This document shows, piece after piece, positions 45,751-58,700 of a stretch of 64,000 bases of DNA. The notes beneath the pieces are model-generated. The model was not told the origin of the DNA. It worked only from the letters and a program-made list of their open reading frames with translations, and did no database searches. The DNA is from Lanius collurio (Eukaryota; Chordata; Aves; Passeriformes; Laniidae). Position numbers and translations under genes: made by a program. Within the stretch, counting starts at the first letter, position 1. The number at the start of each line of letters is the position of its first letter. The stretch lies in assembly GCA_020086605.1 (NCBI GenBank), contig JACBWW010000020.1:14379205-14443204 (forward strand). Reading direction: 5' to 3'.

Positions 45751-46560
45751 CGCCGGCGCGGTGGCGCGGCCACCTCTCTCCAACGGCGCGCCCTGCACCT
45801 GCCGCGCGCCGGAGCGCGCCCTGCGCCGCTGCGAGGCCCGGGGCGAGGGCGGAGGGTCCCGACGGCGGCGGCGGCGGTGGCTCCTCCGGCAACCCGAGGC
45901 GGCGGCTCTCCCAGGCTGCGCCGCTCCCGGCTGGCGGCGCCGCTGCTCACTGACAGCCGCGGCGCCCGCGCTCCGCACTCGCCGGCCCCCTCCGGAACCT
46001 ACCAACTCCGCCCCCCCTCCCCGCCTCCTTGTCCCAAGGCGTCCTGCCGCCCTCTCCCCGTTGCCCCCCGGTTAGGCTTGTCGGGTCACTGCGCCTAACC
46101 GGGCACCGTCACTACAGCGATCTGTGTCCCGCCTCTGGAGCGAGCGAAGGGCATCCGATGCGCCCCCCACCCCGTGACGCGGGGGGAATGGAACGTGCCG
46201 AGCCCTGGGCCGCTGCCCGGCACTGGGGGCGGGCGGGGAAAGCCCCGGGGAAGGTCGCCCGGTGTCTCCGGCAGCCGCGGCGGGCGGGAGCCGGGGCCGG
46301 GGCGGGGAGTGGCGGGGGCTGGGCAGGGTGAGCGGGGCCCTGGCAAGCATGTGCAGCCCAGCGGCCTGGCTAGGAGGGGCAGGGGACGGAGGGCAGCAGG
46401 CCCGGCGGGGAGCCGGCAGAGCTGCTCAGCCGTGATTTTGTACAGAGCGGACTCCTTCCCTCCCTCGGTCTCGCACGCTGCAAAGCGATGTGTAAAGGGA
46501 GCGAGGGGCGCGGTGGGGGCCGGGAGGCGTTCATCCGGAGAGGGAATTTGAAACGGTGTT
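45300..46560. promoter_or_regulatory. ATP8A1: CpG island promoter of ATP8A1
   Basis: This is a sharp transition from AT-rich sequence to about 1.25 kb that is very GC-rich and dense in CpG, covering coding exon 1 and about 800 bp upstream. GC boxes (Sp1-type) are visible at 46226-46238 (GGGGCGGGCGGGG) and 46299-46307 (GGGGCGGGG), with inverted ones near 46008-46014 and 46019-46028. A TGACG half-site (CREB/ATF type) lies at about 46174. I see no TATA box. The transcription start is probably between about 45760 and 46030, but sequence alone does not fix it. This is typical of a broadly expressed housekeeping-type promoter. Confidence 0.88.
45702..45750 (-). CDS. ATP8A1: ATP8A1 coding exon 1
   Basis: Encodes [16 protein letters not shown] plus the first base of Gly17, then donor GGTAAGAG. 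The start ATG has a purine (G) at -3. The frame remains open upstream to beyond 46000, but the only possible initiation codon there is TTG, so this ATG is the start. The peptide matches the mammalian N-terminus ([11 protein letters not shown]). It is the cytosolic N-terminal tail before M1. Confidence 0.95.
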
Positions 46561-47284
46561 CCATAGCCCTTATTCAGGCGAAGAGAGGGTTGGTGCCACG
46601 CTCTGTTTGACAGGCAGCCTTCAAACTCTCGCCTGGCTTTTATTTTTAATCTCTCCTCAGTGAGGATGCCGCAGTTTGACAGCCGTGAGTCAGTGTGAAT
46701 CCAGGCGCTCCTGTGTGGGCTGTTGGAAAGGAGGTCCCAGCCGCAGGTGCCTCGGGCGGAAGCAGCAGCAGCGCTTTCACTTCAAGGTTCTGAGCGTGAC
46801 ACTGGGGTGACTGCAACAGGCTGAGCAGTGCGCCTGCCGCATGTTGTCCCTATGTCTCGGTAAAAACAGCCACAGTAAAAACGGGATGCAGAAGAAAATA
46901 GGAAAGATGATGGGATTTGGAGCCAGGTCTACTTGGCATAATTATGTCTTACATCTGTTTCAGTCAGGCATAAAGCATACTGACTGCCTAGAGGATGATG
47001 GAAGTTATGAAATGGAATAAAGCTACTATTGTCCCATGAATCTTGAGAGGATTTGAGGCTGACATGTCCTCTAAAGGCCACCATTGTGTCCTTCAGAAAG
47101 TACATAACACAGATTGCAGATGTAGGATCACTGCTGTTTTCACTACTGAGCATACATACCCATTATGAGAAAATAAGAGCTATATATATACACATATACA
47201 TTCTTTCTTAAAAGCAACAGAGTGAATCTTTGATAAAATTTTATAAATTTAATCTCTTAGATAGATCAAGCAAAACATGCAGAT
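46561..47284. other. Upstream flank of ATP8A1, no gene seen
   Basis: The shoulder of the CpG island falls off to AT-rich sequence. No ORF or spliced-exon pattern resembling a known protein. Regulatory elements of ATP8A1 are plausible here but none is clear. Confidence 0.6.
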
Positions 47285-47400
47285 GTTGTTGGTACTTAGG
47301 GATATGGTTTAGTGATGGACCCGGCAGTCTTACGTTAATGGTTGAACTCAATGATCTTAGAGGGTTTTTTTTAGCATTAATGGTTTTATGATTTTATGAG
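47285..47400 (+). mobile_element. CR1 LINE 3' end
   Basis: About 115 bp matching the last part of CR1: GATATGGTTTAGTGATGGAC, then GGTTGAACTCAATGATCTTA, and finally the tail ATGGTTTTATGATTTTATG, a diverged form of the usual ATTCTATG repeat. Severely 5'-truncated. Confidence 0.88.
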
Positions 47401-50400
47401 ACAGTGCTTCATTCATAGAGGAAAGTGAACCAAGAATTTGTTTTTCTTAGATGCCGAGCTCAGATACCAACAAAAAGGAATACTTTGCTTCAGAGAAGAC
47501 TGCATTAGGAAATAAATATTGTGGATTTCTTTCAAGTCACAGACCTGAAAAACTGCTCAAGACTGTCCTTCAAAAGAGAATTCTCTTCTGTATCATCCTA
47601 TGCAGCAATCTGTGTGGGTTGTTTGTGTTTTTGTGGGTTTTGAGTTTTTTGGTTTTTTGTTGTTTTTTTTTTCAGAGCCAGAAAAAGGGATTGTAGAAAG
47701 ATCTCTTTTCGTGCATTTTTCTAGAAAAACAAAATGCATTGCTCATCCAGTTTTAAGAAATCCTTAGTGTGGGTCAGTCAGCTGTGGGCAGTCTTGGCTG
47801 GAGCAAATCGCTTTCGGCAAGAAGGAGCTTCTAGTTTTCTGTGAGACTCCATTGAAGCCTAACTGAAGCAGCCATTTAGGAGACTCAACATATAAACCTT
47901 CCAGCATAAATAGGGTCCTTTTGTAAAAGAGGATCTTTAGGGGGGTGGAAGAGGTGGTTTGCAATTTCTAGCAGCTACACTATTGTTAAAAGGCTGCAAC
48001 AAAACTGTGAAACTCACTATAAATCAATGTACATGCCAGTCAACATGCATTTTTCCCCAAATTACTGCAGCGCTGGTGGCAAATAGAATTGTCACTTAAA
48101 TCCACATTTGGATGCTATTTTATGTCTAAACTGTTTTTTTTGGCTGTAATATCCCTGGCAAGTGGTGCTTATTACTGATACCTTTGGGCAGCTTGAGGTA
48201 TACTGTCTTTAGAAAAAAAGATACTATAACAATGCTGCCAAGTGTTACTTAAAATTATGAGTAGTTATTTTACAAATAAGGCCACTATCTGCCTCACAAA
48301 ACAGCACAGCAACAAAATTGCTAGCTTTATTTTTGGTATACTTCTGTGTACTCTGAGTTACTATGAAAGCTTAATGGTTGTAGTTTTTATTTTTTTTTTT
48401 TTAAACAGCCTTTTTTAAAGTTATAGCATGAGTAATATTTGGAAGAATGAGTAAGGTTTATTAAATCTTGCCATCAGTTAAGGAATTCTCTGGTTTTCCA
48501 GTTTTTATTCTACAAAGTCTCAATGGTAAGATAAACATGTTTAACCATTTAGTTACAGACAGTTCATCCAGATGTCATCCAAATGAATGAAACTCAGCTG
48601 CTGTATTTCCTAAGAGTTTCCATCCACTTGCAACATTACTCCAGAAGCACTGTAGCGTCTGTTTCTTCTACCTTTCCCCCACAAAATCTGCCAGCAGAAC
48701 CGACTAGCCCTTGTATTTATTTCTTCCCTTTGGAAGACAACTGTATGAGCTTCATCGTTTCACCTCTTCTATCTAAATAGAGCCTGTGTTACTTAAGAAT
48801 TTTCCACCTCCACACACCACCCTTCTTTTTTTGATACAAACAGGTCAGAAAAGGCTTCTGCAGCTTTTTAAGCTGACATCATGCTTAGTTTATGCGCTTG
48901 AGAATATGCTCTATATTTAAGGAATCCAATATTTAGTTTTGGATTATCACTTGTTTGGAATGTACATGACAGGACTGCAAAACAGAAGCAAGCCAGTCTG
49001 CTTACAGCTGTAAGTTAAACAATATGCCTATATTCTGCTTTAAAGATTAGATGACACTCTTAATTGAGTTTCCTCTTCAATTTCAACGTTTATTTTGAAA
49101 TATGTGGAAGCTCTGGTGGAAAAGATAGAAATTTATTAGCATTAATTTATTAGCACACACTACCTTTTCGAACAAAAGATGACAGAAATCTTATTTTTTA
49201 AATATATGCAGAAAAATTGCATATTCATTGAGTAGTAAGTTATTCCAGGCATTTCAGAAAATGTCTTGCAATGACAGCTGAAATGTTGAGCTAATAAAAG
49301 AAAATTGTGAAAGGATGCACATTTATTCATGTGTCAAAAATATCACCTCCACTTCTCCATAGTCTGATGATATGACTGAGCTATGATGATCCAGTCTTAT
49401 CTCACCATTTCATCTCTAATGACCTTCAGAGATTTAGAGTGCTTAACCCAACTCAGGTCTGGTCTTGCAAACACTTTATTAGAAAAGACAAGTTTTCGTT
49501 CTTTGTGGTATACCAACTATCTACTGTGCTAGCCTACCGGAGTAAAAAATACACAAAATGACTGCATATAAAGCAGGATAAATGGTCTGCAGGCTTGAAG
49601 TTTTCACAAACTTGACACGTATAAAATTTTAGTCTAGGTTTTCCCAGCAATGCTATTAATGCTTAGGAAGTGGTGCAACTTCCCTTTTGTGATACATTGA
49701 CAGAAAACAAGTGGCCAGGTTTCATACAGTAGTGGAAGGGAAAATTATTACTCTAACTTTGGTTTCTTTTCCAGAGATTCATGGAAAGGGCTTCTGGTGT
49801 ATGTCTTTTTCTACTTCATAGGATACTACAGCAACTGGTGGCTGTGCAATTAATATCAAACACTCATAATTTTGAAACATTACTTTTGTAATTTAATACA
49901 CAAGATACTCCCATAGCATGGGAAGTGTTTAATGAAATTTAATAAATAGCTACATCTAAAATTCAAAAAGGTACAGGGAAGCAACCATTTTAGTTCAGAT
50001 GTGCCTGTGATTTAATAGAAGACTTTGGTATTGCTGAACACAACTAGTGCTGTGCTCAAAGGAGCAATAGCATATTTTTTCTTTCATTACTTTCTTTGAC
50101 CCTCTGAAAGGGTAATACTTAAAGGCTTTGTGTACTGATATTTAAATGCATTGTACATATGTCTAAGCATAAGCTTCTGCTAACTATTCTATAAGCAGAT
50201 CAGATTAAGTGCTTTAAAATTCTTTCTGAAACCATTACAATGGTAACAAGTTTTATTTACAAAATTACATGTTGACTCGTTGCTATTTTCTAAAGTTTGG
50301 AATTTTTCATGTTAGGTTTTTAATCTTCTCAGATAAATATATCTTCTAAGCAAGTTGTTTTTTTTTTTAATTGACTTTTCTTTGCTGATACTTCAAGTAC

Positions 50401-51540
50401 TTTTAGTGAAACTCCTTACAGTTACTTTGGTGGTTTCACAGAAAACAGCATATCTTCTGTTTGCCCAAATGTTCTTTCAGGGAAATTTTTATTATAGAAT
50501 GTGCTTTTTTTCATACAAGCCAGCGTAAATTTACATTGAGCATATCCTTTGTGATTGTGAAATACAATACTTGTCCTTTCCCAGGGCAAGACATGTTAAT
50601 AAAAGACCTCTGAAGTGGATATTTAGACATACAGAACATACCACAAAACATGAAATAATTCTATCTTTAGGCTGATTTATAGAAACCTGTGAAGGTATCC
50701 CTGCTAGTTTCTCACTCAGCTGCTGTAGCAGTGCCTAAGTGCATAAACAAATCAGAGGAAAGAAAAAAAAACCCAAATGGACAGAAACAAAGCAGATCCA
50801 GAGTGTAACAAATAGACACTACATCTATGTATCTTGTTTGTAGATCAAGCTCTACACCTGAGCCTAAAGATTCTTTACTCAAATTTTCTTTATACTCTCT
50901 TAGATTCACATTCAGGGCACTGAAGGAAAAAAATACTTAAGGATATATATAATTCCATAGCATAAACCCAAACTTGTGGTTGCTTGCAATGGAAATCTGC
51001 AAAAACGTGTTCTCTGGTGTACATCCTGTAACACTGTGTGGCAGCATCAGTTGGGCCACATCAGACATGCAAGTTCCTGAAAAGTTATAATCTCACATTC
51101 TAAAAGGAAGTGTGCTAGTTGGAGGCAGCCAACCTACAGATGTCCACAATGGTGCAATACAGTTATGGTCAGTTCTTGGTCTGTTTTGTAGATTGGCCTG
51201 GAAAAGACAGTATGGATGCTATTAAATGTGCCATCAGGAACATTCCTTTTGGTCAGTAAAGCAAGTGTATCAGTACTTCTTTAAATCTGCCTCATTATCC
51301 TTTTCTTTCATATTGTCTAGTTTACATGTGGAGGGAAGGGAAGTTACTCTTTATCTTTTCGCAAAATAGGCTTTCCCATAACTCAGTTTGCAAGAATGAT
51401 GGATGGATATAGACAGGGAGAGGGGCTATGTAGGAAGAGATCTTTGGGGACCTCTGCTGTCTTCATTGTGCCATATACTTCTTTAGAAGTTGTCACACAT
51501 GACTTCCAAATTCTCAGCTTTGGAAGCTTTTTTTTTTTTT
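47401..51540. other. Intergenic, no gene seen
   Basis: 4.1 kb of AT-rich sequence upstream of ATP8A1 with poly-T runs (for example near 47660 and 48390). No ORF resembling a known protein, no RNA gene and no transposon that I recognise. Confidence 0.6.
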
Positions 51541-51546
51541 TTTTTT

Positions 51547-51790
51547 TGCAAAGGCATATAGTGATAGCACAAGGGGAAGTGGCTTCCATGTGGAGGGTAG
51601 GTTTAGATTATGTATGAGGAAGAAATTCTTTGCTGTAATGGTGGTAAGGCACTGGAATAGGTTGCCCAGGGAGGTTGTGGACTCCCCATCTCTGGAGGTG
51701 GTCAAGACCAAGCTGGATAAGGCTCTGAGCAACTTGGTTTTGTGGAAGGTACCCTGCCTGCAGCAGGGGGTTTGGAACTACAATATCCTT
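51547..51790 (+). mobile_element. CR1 LINE fragment (plus strand)
   Basis: Begins right after a poly-T run (about 51529-51547). Translates in one frame to the end of CR1 ORF2 (FFAVMVVRHWNRLPREVVD, SPSLEVVKTKLDKALSNLV). It stops short of the usual CR1 tail repeat, so both ends are truncated. Confidence 0.88.
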
Positions 51791-51896
51791 ACAGTCTCTT
51801 GCTATTCTCTTTTGACATGAATAATGCCAGCCCTAGTACAGTGAGGTCCTGGCCTCAGTAATAATGATAAGAAGACTGCTTAGCCTTTCAGAGGAG

Positions 51897-52680
51897 GTCA
51901 CAGAATTGCAGAATCACAGGATAAGCTGAGTTGGAAGGGACCCACAGGGATCATTGAGTCCAATTCCTGGCCCTCCCTCCCCAAGAGTCATACCATGTGC
52001 CTGAGAGTGTCCAAATGCTTCTTGAACTCTGTCAGGCTTGGTTCTGTGACCACTTCTCCGGGAAGCCCGTTCCAGTGCCCAAACGAAAAACCTTTTTCTA
52101 ATATCCAACCTAAATCTCCTCCAACACAAGAGATCAACGTCTGCCTTTCCTTTTCCCTTCAAAAAGAAGTTGTAGACTGCAATGAGATCTCCCCTCAGTC
52201 TCCTCCAGGCTGAACAGAACAAGTGACCTCAGCTGCTTCTCATGTCGCTTTTACTCAAGGCCTTTCACCATCTTTGTTTCCCTGCTTTGGATACTTTCTA
52301 ATAGTTTAATATCTTTCTTATATTGACCACAACTGCTCACAGGACTTGAGGTGAGGCTGCCCCAGTGCAGAGCAGAACGGGACAATCCCCCCCTTGCCTG
52401 GCCGGCGATGCTGTGCCTGATGCCCCCCAGGACAGGGTTGGCCCTCCTGGCTGCCACAGCACTGCTCACTCATGTTCAGTTTTTCACCGACCAGGAGCCC
52501 CAAGTCCCTTTCCACATTCCACATGGTTTCCAGCCTCTCATTCCCCAGTCTGTAGATCCAGGGCTGCCCCATTCCAGGTGCAGGATCTGGCAGTTTCCTT
52601 GTTGAACTTCATATGGCTGGTGATTGCCCAGTCACTACTTCAGAACTTCATATGGTGAGTGATTGCCCAGTTTGTCAAGG
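51897..52680 (-). mobile_element. CR1 LINE fragment (minus strand)
   Basis: Its 3' end faces the plus-strand fragment, beginning GTCACAGAATTGCAGAATCA and reading back through the CR1 3' region. Minus-strand frames with frameshifts encode CR1 ORF2 pieces such as RRLRGDLIAVYNFFLKG, RRFRLDIRKRFFVWA and DLGLLVGEKLNMSEQC. It contains a direct duplication at about 52605-52671. A dead copy. Confidence 0.9.
52605..52671. repeat. Imperfect direct repeat within CR1
   Basis: The stretch GAACTTCATATGG followed by a TGATTGCCCAGT block occurs twice, about 38 bp apart, which is not normal for a CR1 consensus. It looks like a local duplication after insertion. Confidence 0.8.
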
Positions 52681-52697
52681 TCTCTCTGCCGATGTTC

Positions 52698-52751
52698 AAG
52701 ACCATGCAAGACTGGAGTGAAATGATCATCATCTTGGGTTTGCATGGTCTT
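52698..52751. repeat. 12-bp inverted repeat next to assembly gap
   Basis: AAGACCATGCAA (52698-52709) and TTGCATGGTCTT (52740-52751) are exact reverse complements around a 30-nt loop. The right arm ends one base before the NN at 52753. Confidence 0.9.
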
Positions 52752-52752
52752 A

Positions 52753-52754
52753 NN
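52753..52754. other. Assembly gap (NN)
   Basis: The only two undetermined bases in the window, followed directly by a run of A. They mark an uncertain join or an unresolved homopolymer. Confidence 0.97.
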
Positions 52755-55700
52755 AAAAAAAAAAGTGAAGATTCTGTCATATCTTGTTTCAGGAACTTTT
52801 GAACACCCAAAGTAATGAACTAAAACATCCAACTTTCAGTTTAACAGTACCTAATTTTTCACACACACTTTATCTAGCTTATACCTAGCTTCCCAGGCAC
52901 CATTATGGCACAAGATTATTTTGATCTGTGTTAAGGTATTTGTAAGAATTTATGGTGTCTATTCCCTTTTATGTAGGTGATAAATACAGACAAATCTGGT
53001 GAATGAGGTCATTGCTCATATACTCAAAGCCTTGCAACACTGGACCCTTATGAAATATTCTAACCATGTGTATTTATGAAATAGTTTTGTTTAAGAGCGT
53101 ACTCAGCTAATGTTTGCATGACCTTTAAACAAAATAATGTCTTTGTGCTGGGTTCATTGCAAAATGAAAACATGCAGCGTGATAGGAGTCTGAAAAGCTT
53201 TGAGGGAGGTTCTAATGTGTGAATGTGTAACGTGACACGTGCCCATTCCTTTGTATTAGGCAGAGAGAATTCATGTTTTATCTTCGAGGTGTTTGACACA
53301 TCAAAAAATATCTGCCTTTTTGGGTAATCAGCAGTGTAAAAAATTATTTAGCTCATTCTTCTATCCCTTTTTATTTGTGTATCTTCACACTATAACAATT
53401 TTGCACCATTATATTTCTGATTTTCAGAAATATAACTTTTTACAATTAAACCTCTGTATGCATATCCTCTATTACTTTATTTGTATCTTCATAAACCAGA
53501 TTAACTCCAGATATACTCAAATAAAGACAATGGACTGAAATCAAATGAAATGAGCATTGACTAGCAAGTGTAATATTTTAAGTGTGTGTAAGAAGCCAGG
53601 TATGTATCTTCCATTAGTCCAAAGTAATGCCTATTATCTGGCTAGATGGCTTTACAAAAACAAGTGATCCCAGCTGCTGTTTGCTGAGGGCTTAGGACAA
53701 GTGGCTGTACATTATGTACCTATCCCCAGGTGTAGCAGGTTATGTGCTCTAAATATGAATTTAGCTGAGTGTGACAATTTTAACATAAGAGACCTTAGAG
53801 GTAAATATGGGATTAATATTCCTGTGCAGATGGCATCACTCAAGGGTGGGTGGAAGCTTAGCAGAGTTCTTGGCATTGAAGCTTAAAATGTCAAGCATTT
53901 TCTGGGTCTATGCTTATGGTAACTCTTCCCCAGAACTCAGGATTTTATAATGGTGTTGGGGATATGTAAGATGCTTTCTAATCCTCTTCAGGCATTAAGT
54001 TGAATTCCTGGCCACATATCTGGTATCAAAGGAGATCTATTTTCTTCTGTAGTACAATTGTGTACTTTTTCAGCAGGATCTCTAAAAGCTCTCATAGACA
54101 TTAATGGTCCTTAGTGAGTTTGCAGAGGCTTTTTACCATGAACAAGGAAATAGGACTTTTTTAAATCATCAGCAAAGAAGTATTTATTTTTCTTTTTGTC
54201 TTGTGGATTTTTTTTTCGTACTATGATCAAGGAAGCATTTTGTTTGGTTATTTTTTGTTGTTGTTGAGTTTATGGGTTTTTTTCCTTTGTTTATTTCATT
54301 GGCTGGTTGGGGGTTTGGGGTTTTTGGGTTTAGTTTTTTGTTTGTTTGTTTGTTTGTTTGTTTTGCCATGAGCTAGGAAATGTCTTGGGTTTTTTTACCA
54401 TAATGTAGGAAGTGAATCTTATTTTGACGGGTCACAGCTACAAACTTCTGCAAGTACATGTTCCTGATCTTCTGCAGTGTTTTTCCATATAAGATCTGGA
54501 AAGGTCACAAAACTTGTAAAGTGCATGTTGTGTGCATTATGCCTGCAGGATATGCTCTACATCAAAATTTCTTTGATACTTTCCCACCATCTACATTGAA
54601 GGGCTTCTGTGTTGTAGAAATCACTAAGAGGGTAGCCACATACCTCCGTGCAAAATCTCACTCAGAGTCAGGGCATAATGGCATTACAAGGTCTGCAACA
54701 GCTGCTGCAGAGATATATCCATGACTCATCTGAAATCCTACTATGAATAAAGCACTAATCCAGCATCATAACCTCTTCTGCTAGCCAAAGAAAAATGCTA
54801 AATATAAATAAATCTATTTTAGAATGCAAATGTAGTGGAAGGTTGGTAAGATTTCAAAGAAGCTGAAAATCTCTATTATCCCAGAAAAGGAAAATTGAAG
54901 GAGAAATGAAAAGAAAATTTTCCATTTCCATTTCTCTTGTAGTTCTTTAGAGATACTAGCGTCTATTTAGACACCAGGAGACTAATATAATGTTTATCTG
55001 AGAGAAAAGGATCGTAAAATGTAGACTACCAAGTGAAATCACTATTACATCAGATGTTTGGAAATGAAAACAGATGATTATTCAGGTTTTGAAACACAGA
55101 ATAATATTTGCCATTGGTAGAGTTTAACTACTTCATCTAGTTGCAAAACCTCCACCAGCACCAGCACTACCTGTTGTACATTTTATCTTTCTTACCAAGC
55201 TGAATTTGATGCATGTGAGGATATAAAGATAAGCTTCCTCTAAGCCAAAAAAATATTGCTTTATGCATTCTATTAATTCTCAAACATTAGGCTGTTGAAA
55301 AGGAGGCTGTTCATAATCAGAGAACTACCTACTGTAAACTTAGATTCAGAGAGATCTAAGATCACTTTGACTCACCTTTCACTGCAATGCTATGGAATAA
55401 CTGAGTTCAATGTTACTGCATGGAAAGATCAGCATTAATAGAACTGAATGCAGTTTGTGCAATGTCTCAATTTTAATAAGCTTATTTGTAGCTTTAAAAC
55501 CTGCTGAGATGGTGATCTATTTATACCTCAGCAATACTGCACACAGCTGCAGTGTGCTTAGGACCCAGAGAACTGAGTGGTCTTGAACCCAAATGGAAAT
55601 CTGCACAGAGCTGATTTAAAGGGAAAGTATAGTCTGCCAAAGCAAAATACGAGAAAAACGTGGTTTTGCTAAACCAGATGCTTTTCTGGGACACGGAAGG

Positions 55701-58700
55701 GAGAAAAGTAGAGGTGCTTCAGCCTCCATTGTGAAAGAGCAGCATGTGTCCAGTTGAAAGGATCCCTTTTTTATTGTTTCATTCAGTGACCTAGAAGGCA
55801 AATATTAACTTAGCTCCAGATAGTGCCTCTCATTTCCTGCAGTGATTTCCACAGTTATCTCTTTACCAGTAATATGTAGCTGATAATAGCTTTTGGAAAC
55901 AATTATTAAATTCTTAGTTTAGAACAAAATGAATAGTATTGCTTACATTTCATTCTTCTCTTATAAAGGAGCAAATATAGAAAACTAAGTAAAACAAGTT
56001 TTAAAATTAACAATCCATAAAATTTTGTGTTATTTTACAGTCAAACTAAGATTTCCTGTATATTTATGGAGAATGATTTTAATTGTGGAGATAAGTTGAC
56101 TCTAATGGTTAGCAATGTCACATGACTACTGAATATGCAGGGTAAAACACAAACTGCAACGGGTGTATAAATCAAAGCAGTGACTCAGCCTTCAGCACGT
56201 GACCTTTGCCGTAGTTTCCCAAAGGAAACGTGGTGATGAAAATAAATTGATTCTTTTGTCTCATAGGGAAATTAAAAAGAGGAACAGAAACCTGTTCAGG
56301 TTCCTGCAGATCGTCTACCTTGCTCTCAGCTGTTGTTGTGTGAGTGGCCAGCAGTTTCATTCCCAGAACTTTTGCTCTTACTGCTTCCTCTTCCCAGTGG
56401 AAGCTGCCTGTTGCCACCTGGAAAGAAAACTGTAGCCTCTACTAACAATGGCCACAGAGGGTGTCAAATATATTTGGGTAGTATGATCACAGGCCACTCA
56501 TGGAAGGCAAAGATAGATGCAGGACCCATCTAAAGGGGAAACAGAAGAGTTGTGCAAATACACTGCATGGTATAAGTTTGTTGGTCAGTGCAAAGCTCAT
56601 CTGCTCCAAAAGTGTTTGCTTGCACAAGGCTGAGAGAGGCTGCAAGAGCTGTATCCCCATAATTGTGCCTGAAGAGTGGAGATAAAGCCAAGGAGACACA
56701 TACAGTAATTGGATTCTTGTTGATCGCACAAGAACATGATCTTTCCTTGACTTTGAGATTAAATAATTCTGGGGATGAGGATGCTGTCACAGAAAAAGCA
56801 CCTGCTATAAACTACATTTGACAGGTAATAAAATTGATATTATCAGTTCAAGTCCCTGCCTTTGCAGGGACTTCACAGTTGAGAGTAAAAGAAGCAGTCC
56901 CGAGCTTAAACACAGTCTCTAACCCTATCAGCAGCTTTAGTATGTTTTTTTTTTCTGTTAAACAAGAGTTTGATTTCAGGCTTACGCGTGAAAATCCTCT
57001 GCTTCCATGGAGGACAAATGTCCAATTGTAATGCTGCACTATTTTTGAAAATAATACAAACTGCAAGAACAAAAGAATAAAAAAAATAGCTGCCAACAGT
57101 ATATGTTCCATACATAATGAAGGTACAGAAGGAAAAAAGCTCTTGTGAGTTGTCATTTATGAAACAGGAGTAAAACGTTCATTCATGGAGTAAATGGGAG
57201 TACTGGGAATCCCATGCAATGCTAGTAATCACTTTCACAAAGATTAGGATATGACACTCATTCAATCCCCATTCTGCAGCACTAATGAATTATTCAGTTA
57301 ATCCTATTTGGGAAGATAAATTTTGGATGCTATAGGAGCATATGTTATGATATTTTTAAATTTATTTTGATATTTGTCAGTCTTCAAATTAGCTTTTCCA
57401 GAATGCCAAATATTGTTGCTTTAGTTCCTGTATTTTTCTTCTTACCACTGAGTTTACAAGAACCCCCATATGTGTTACTACTTGACAAGACTTCTGAAAT
57501 GAATCAATTAAAAAAGGTTTGATGCTTTAAAAAGCTACTGCAGACATTCTGTCTCAGATATTAGCAGCATTTGTCAGCCACCAAACAAACACAGCTTATC
57601 TGGACTTTTTTCCAGGCCTTGCAAAACTTTTATTAGGTTTCAAACATTTTTAATCTGAGTCTCATGTCAAGAGTGATGTAAAGTTCAAACTGAGACATGT
57701 TTATGAACTGATAAAAATCAATTCAATTTGATGAAAAAATCTGGCAAAATACTGGAGAGAAACTCATTTATTTGGGTGAAGAGAGTTTGGTTGATTTTAA
57801 AATGCTTGCTGGGTTACCATGCAGTGATATATGGCACAGGCTACTGCTACCTTGTGCTGTGTCTCAGGGCTGCAGTCCCGAGACTCAATGCATTGGACAT
57901 TCTTTTAAAGCAATCCAAGTATTTTATAGAATACCCATTTCAGCTCTTACTTCACCATGGAATGCTTAGTATATTGGTTCAAAGCCACTATTTATACTGT
58001 TAAAGTGAAGATGTCACTGCTCTGTTGAGTGGCCAAATTAGGATGGGGACAAAAGGGATGCAGTGAAAAACTTCTATTATGCAACTGAAAGGAGAGATGC
58101 CCTTCACCTGATGTGATGCTTTTGTTTTGCAGTCCTGTATTCTGCAGCAGGCAGTTGAGTGGCTGAAGAGCAATGCTGCCATGCTGGGAGCTCCTCTGCT
58201 CCACCGCAGCGCCACGATTGCGTTGCCTCTGCAGCCACAGCCAGCCAAGCAGACACAGTTGCCAGCTGTGTGCTTGGATCAGGAGTCAGCCTGCTGACAA
58301 AAAGCCCAGTAGTTTTCCTAAGTGCTCGCCTTCCAAGAAGAAAGCTGGCCTATTCTCCCCCTAGAAACATCTCTCATTCTCAGTGCTCTTTCTCAGTGTG
58401 TACTTAATCTGTCATCGTCCTCTTGTCAAAAAAATGTGAGGGTTGTTTGACCTGACACAAATCCTGTCTCTGGAAGAGCGAGGCGAGTTGGCCGAAAAAA
58501 TCCCTGTCAAAAATTGTTTTTTGATAGCATCGTAATGTGAATGCACCTGATTATTCTGAAAATATACAGGAGAGCATGCATATCAGGAAGGTGCTTGTTA
58601 ATTCTGCCACAGATTTAACTATATGGGAGTATTCAGTACCTAACTGACAATCCACCTGAAAATAAAATAAGTGAAAAAACAGTATATGTGCATGAATCAA

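Noticed and set aside
45520..46005. In-frame N-terminal extension of ATP8A1 upstream of 45750
   Set aside because: The frame is open, but the apparent start at 46005 is TTG, not ATG, and lack of stops is expected in a CpG island. The ATG at 45750 matches the known N-terminus.
45471..46551. Many overlapping Ala/Arg/Gly/Pro-rich ORFs on both strands
   Set aside because: Products of GC-rich sequence with few stop codons; no family resemblance.
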